NCBI GenBank assembly: GCA_003280605.1
Contig: QCEM01000005.1
Coordinates: forward strand, 17,798 to 81,797
DNA length: 64,000 nt
Reading direction: 5' to 3'
Source: SAR116 cluster bacterium AG-355-O21
Lineage (GTDB): Bacteria; Pseudomonadota; Alphaproteobacteria; Thalassobaculales; Thalassobaculaceae
Shown: piece by piece, positions 63,340 to 64,000 of the stretch
Numbering within the stretch: the stretch's first letter is position 1
Layout: each line of letters begins with the position of its first letter
The notes under the pieces: generated by a model
The model's input: only the letters and a program-made list of their open reading frames with translations
What the model was told of the DNA's origin: nothing
Database searches by the model: none
Made by a program: the position numbers and the translations under genes

Positions 63340-63382
63340 AGCGGGGGTGGTTCGCCGGCCAGCTCATTGACCGGTGCGCTCA

Positions 63383-63886
63383 TTACCAGAATACCATTGG
63401 TCGTTTGCCGTCGTAGCTCAGCTTATCCTCGCTGTGCGCCTTGCCATCAAAGCGCAGAAACTTTTGGATCAGCAATAAACTGCGTAATTGAATGTCGGCG
63501 CTGGAGTTCATCCAGTGAAGATATCGCCCGCCGGCATAGTTGAAATCTTGGTATTGACCGCCTGTGGGGTCGAAAATCTGTTCCCCGTCGACGATCCAGA
63601 AATGCGCGTGGCCGATCGGATCGAGCGCTGTTTTAGGCTGTAGGCTGTGGTGATCGATCAGGAAGAAGAAAGCTTCGGCGGCAACCAGCGACAGTCCTGA
63701 AAAACGATGCCGGCGCGGCCGCCGTTTCCATTCCGGCGATAGGAACTTTGGCGTCAGAAGCCGGGGAATATGGCGGAGCAGGTGATCAATGTTGTGTGCA
63801 TCATAGGCATAGGGCTGAAACGTGATGCTGTTCGCAACCCCGGTTTTACCCGATTGGGGTGCGTGTAGTCGCTGAACCGTCCGCAT
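63383..63886 (-). CDS. YunG-like fold protein lacking the expected cysteine
   Basis: A protein of about 167 residues. The layout LLTPKFLSPEWKRRP, then a helix SLVAAEAFFFLIDHH, then IGHAHFWIVDGEQIFDPTGGQY follows a small papain-like family known from phages and bacteria, in which the helix normally starts with a Gly-His-Cys triplet and the strand carries His then D-P-T. Here the His (in HFW) and DPT are kept, but no cysteine is present at the helix start (FSGLSLVAAEA), so peptidase-type catalysis is unlikely. Family placement is from memory of the pattern. The ATG at 63886 follows AAGAGAATACG. Confidence 0.65.
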   Translation of the reverse strand: MRTVQRLHAPQSGKTGVANSITFQPYAYDAHNIDHLLRHIPRLLTPKFLSPEWKRRPRRHRFSGLSLVAAEAFFFLIDHHSLQPKTALDPIGHAHFWIVDGEQIFDPTGGQYQDFNYAGGRYLHWMNSSADIQLRSLLLIQKFLRFDGKAHSEDKLSYDGKRPMVFW

Positions 63887-63901
63887 CGTATTCTCTTGCA
63901 A

Positions 63902-64000
63902 GCTATCACGTTTGTTTCCACATCATTCACTGACAGGCGGCAAGCGGCCAGCGCTTTCTTTCAGTTATACGCCGGCCGTGCTCGCGTTCAACTGTCTTAT
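63902..64000. other. Right edge, nothing recognisable
   Basis: The last hundred bases carry no complete frame with a start signal and no visible repeat. They probably hold the promoter of the gene at 63886 or the edge of a neighbour. Confidence 0.4.

Noticed and set aside
1..64000. tRNA, rRNA, CRISPR array, prophage or transposase
   Set aside because: I looked through the intergenic gaps and found no cloverleaf with CCA-like end, no regularly spaced repeats, and no integrase or transposase among the proteins.

Overview
The window reads as an alphaproteobacterial chromosome segment. Reasons are the roughly 55-58% GC by eye, very dense packing with many 4-base ATGA or GTGA overlaps, and a catabolic load typical of marine Alphaproteobacteria: a TRAP transporter, methylmalonyl-CoA mutase, methylmalonate-semialdehyde dehydrogenase, hydantoinase-type enzymes and many drug/metabolite exporters. 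A Rhodospirillales or SAR116-like origin is a guess from gene content, not a demonstrated placement. I see no rRNA, tRNA, CRISPR array, prophage or insertion sequence.

Layout. 1-8.2 kb: alpha/beta hydrolase with a TPR lipoprotein, a glutathione S-transferase, a TSUP-type exporter divergent from a PfkB sugar kinase, an EamA exporter, a thiamine-diphosphate enzyme and an MFS carrier. 8.3-13.8 kb: acyl-CoA-ligase-like enzyme followed by a HyuA/HyuB pair. 13.8-24.2 kb (mostly minus strand): a 2H phosphoesterase, methylmalonate-semialdehyde dehydrogenase, a Kef-type antiporter, a FemAB/GNAT protein, L-threonate dehydrogenase-like enzyme, purH, another EamA exporter, a keto-pentenoate-hydratase-like enzyme and a merF plus GDCC-protein pair. 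24.4-33.1 kb: an unrecognised polytopic membrane protein, class I ribonucleotide reductase (nrdAB with an NrdR-like box), and an MFS plus FAD/Fe-S 2-hydroxyacid dehydrogenase operon. 33.1-36.7 kb: a YeeZ-like dehydrogenase, an EamA exporter and a second thiamine-diphosphate enzyme.

36.7-49.0 kb is a glycan region: UDP-galactopyranose mutase, two TPR-plus-GT-B proteins flanking a GT4 enzyme that carries an extra C-terminal domain, a GT8-like enzyme, UDP-glucuronate decarboxylase, an epimerase-like SDR and another GT4 enzyme, with one thiolase-like gene between the two halves. 49.1-52.2 kb is a dctPQM TRAP operon with a hairpin and T-run between dctP and dctQ. 52.2-60.3 kb holds a HAD phosphatase, a GT39-like membrane transferase, mutA/mutB and an omega-aminotransferase. 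60.3-64 kb holds small lipoproteins, a Sel1-repeat protein, a 42-residue membrane protein, a gene-poor stretch, and a YunG-like fold protein lacking the expected cysteine.

How the parts may work together (inference): the omega-aminotransferase, methylmalonate-semialdehyde dehydrogenase and MutAB could carry beta-alanine, beta-aminoisobutyrate and valine carbon to acetyl-CoA, propionyl-CoA and succinyl-CoA. The glycan region would make UDP-xylose and UDP-galactofuranose and transfer sugars to a surface polymer or to a protein recognised by TPR domains. No single locus is an obvious new defence or mobile system; the most unusual loci are the TPR-transferase cluster, the stand-alone merF/GDCC pair and the orphan membrane protein at 24.4 kb.
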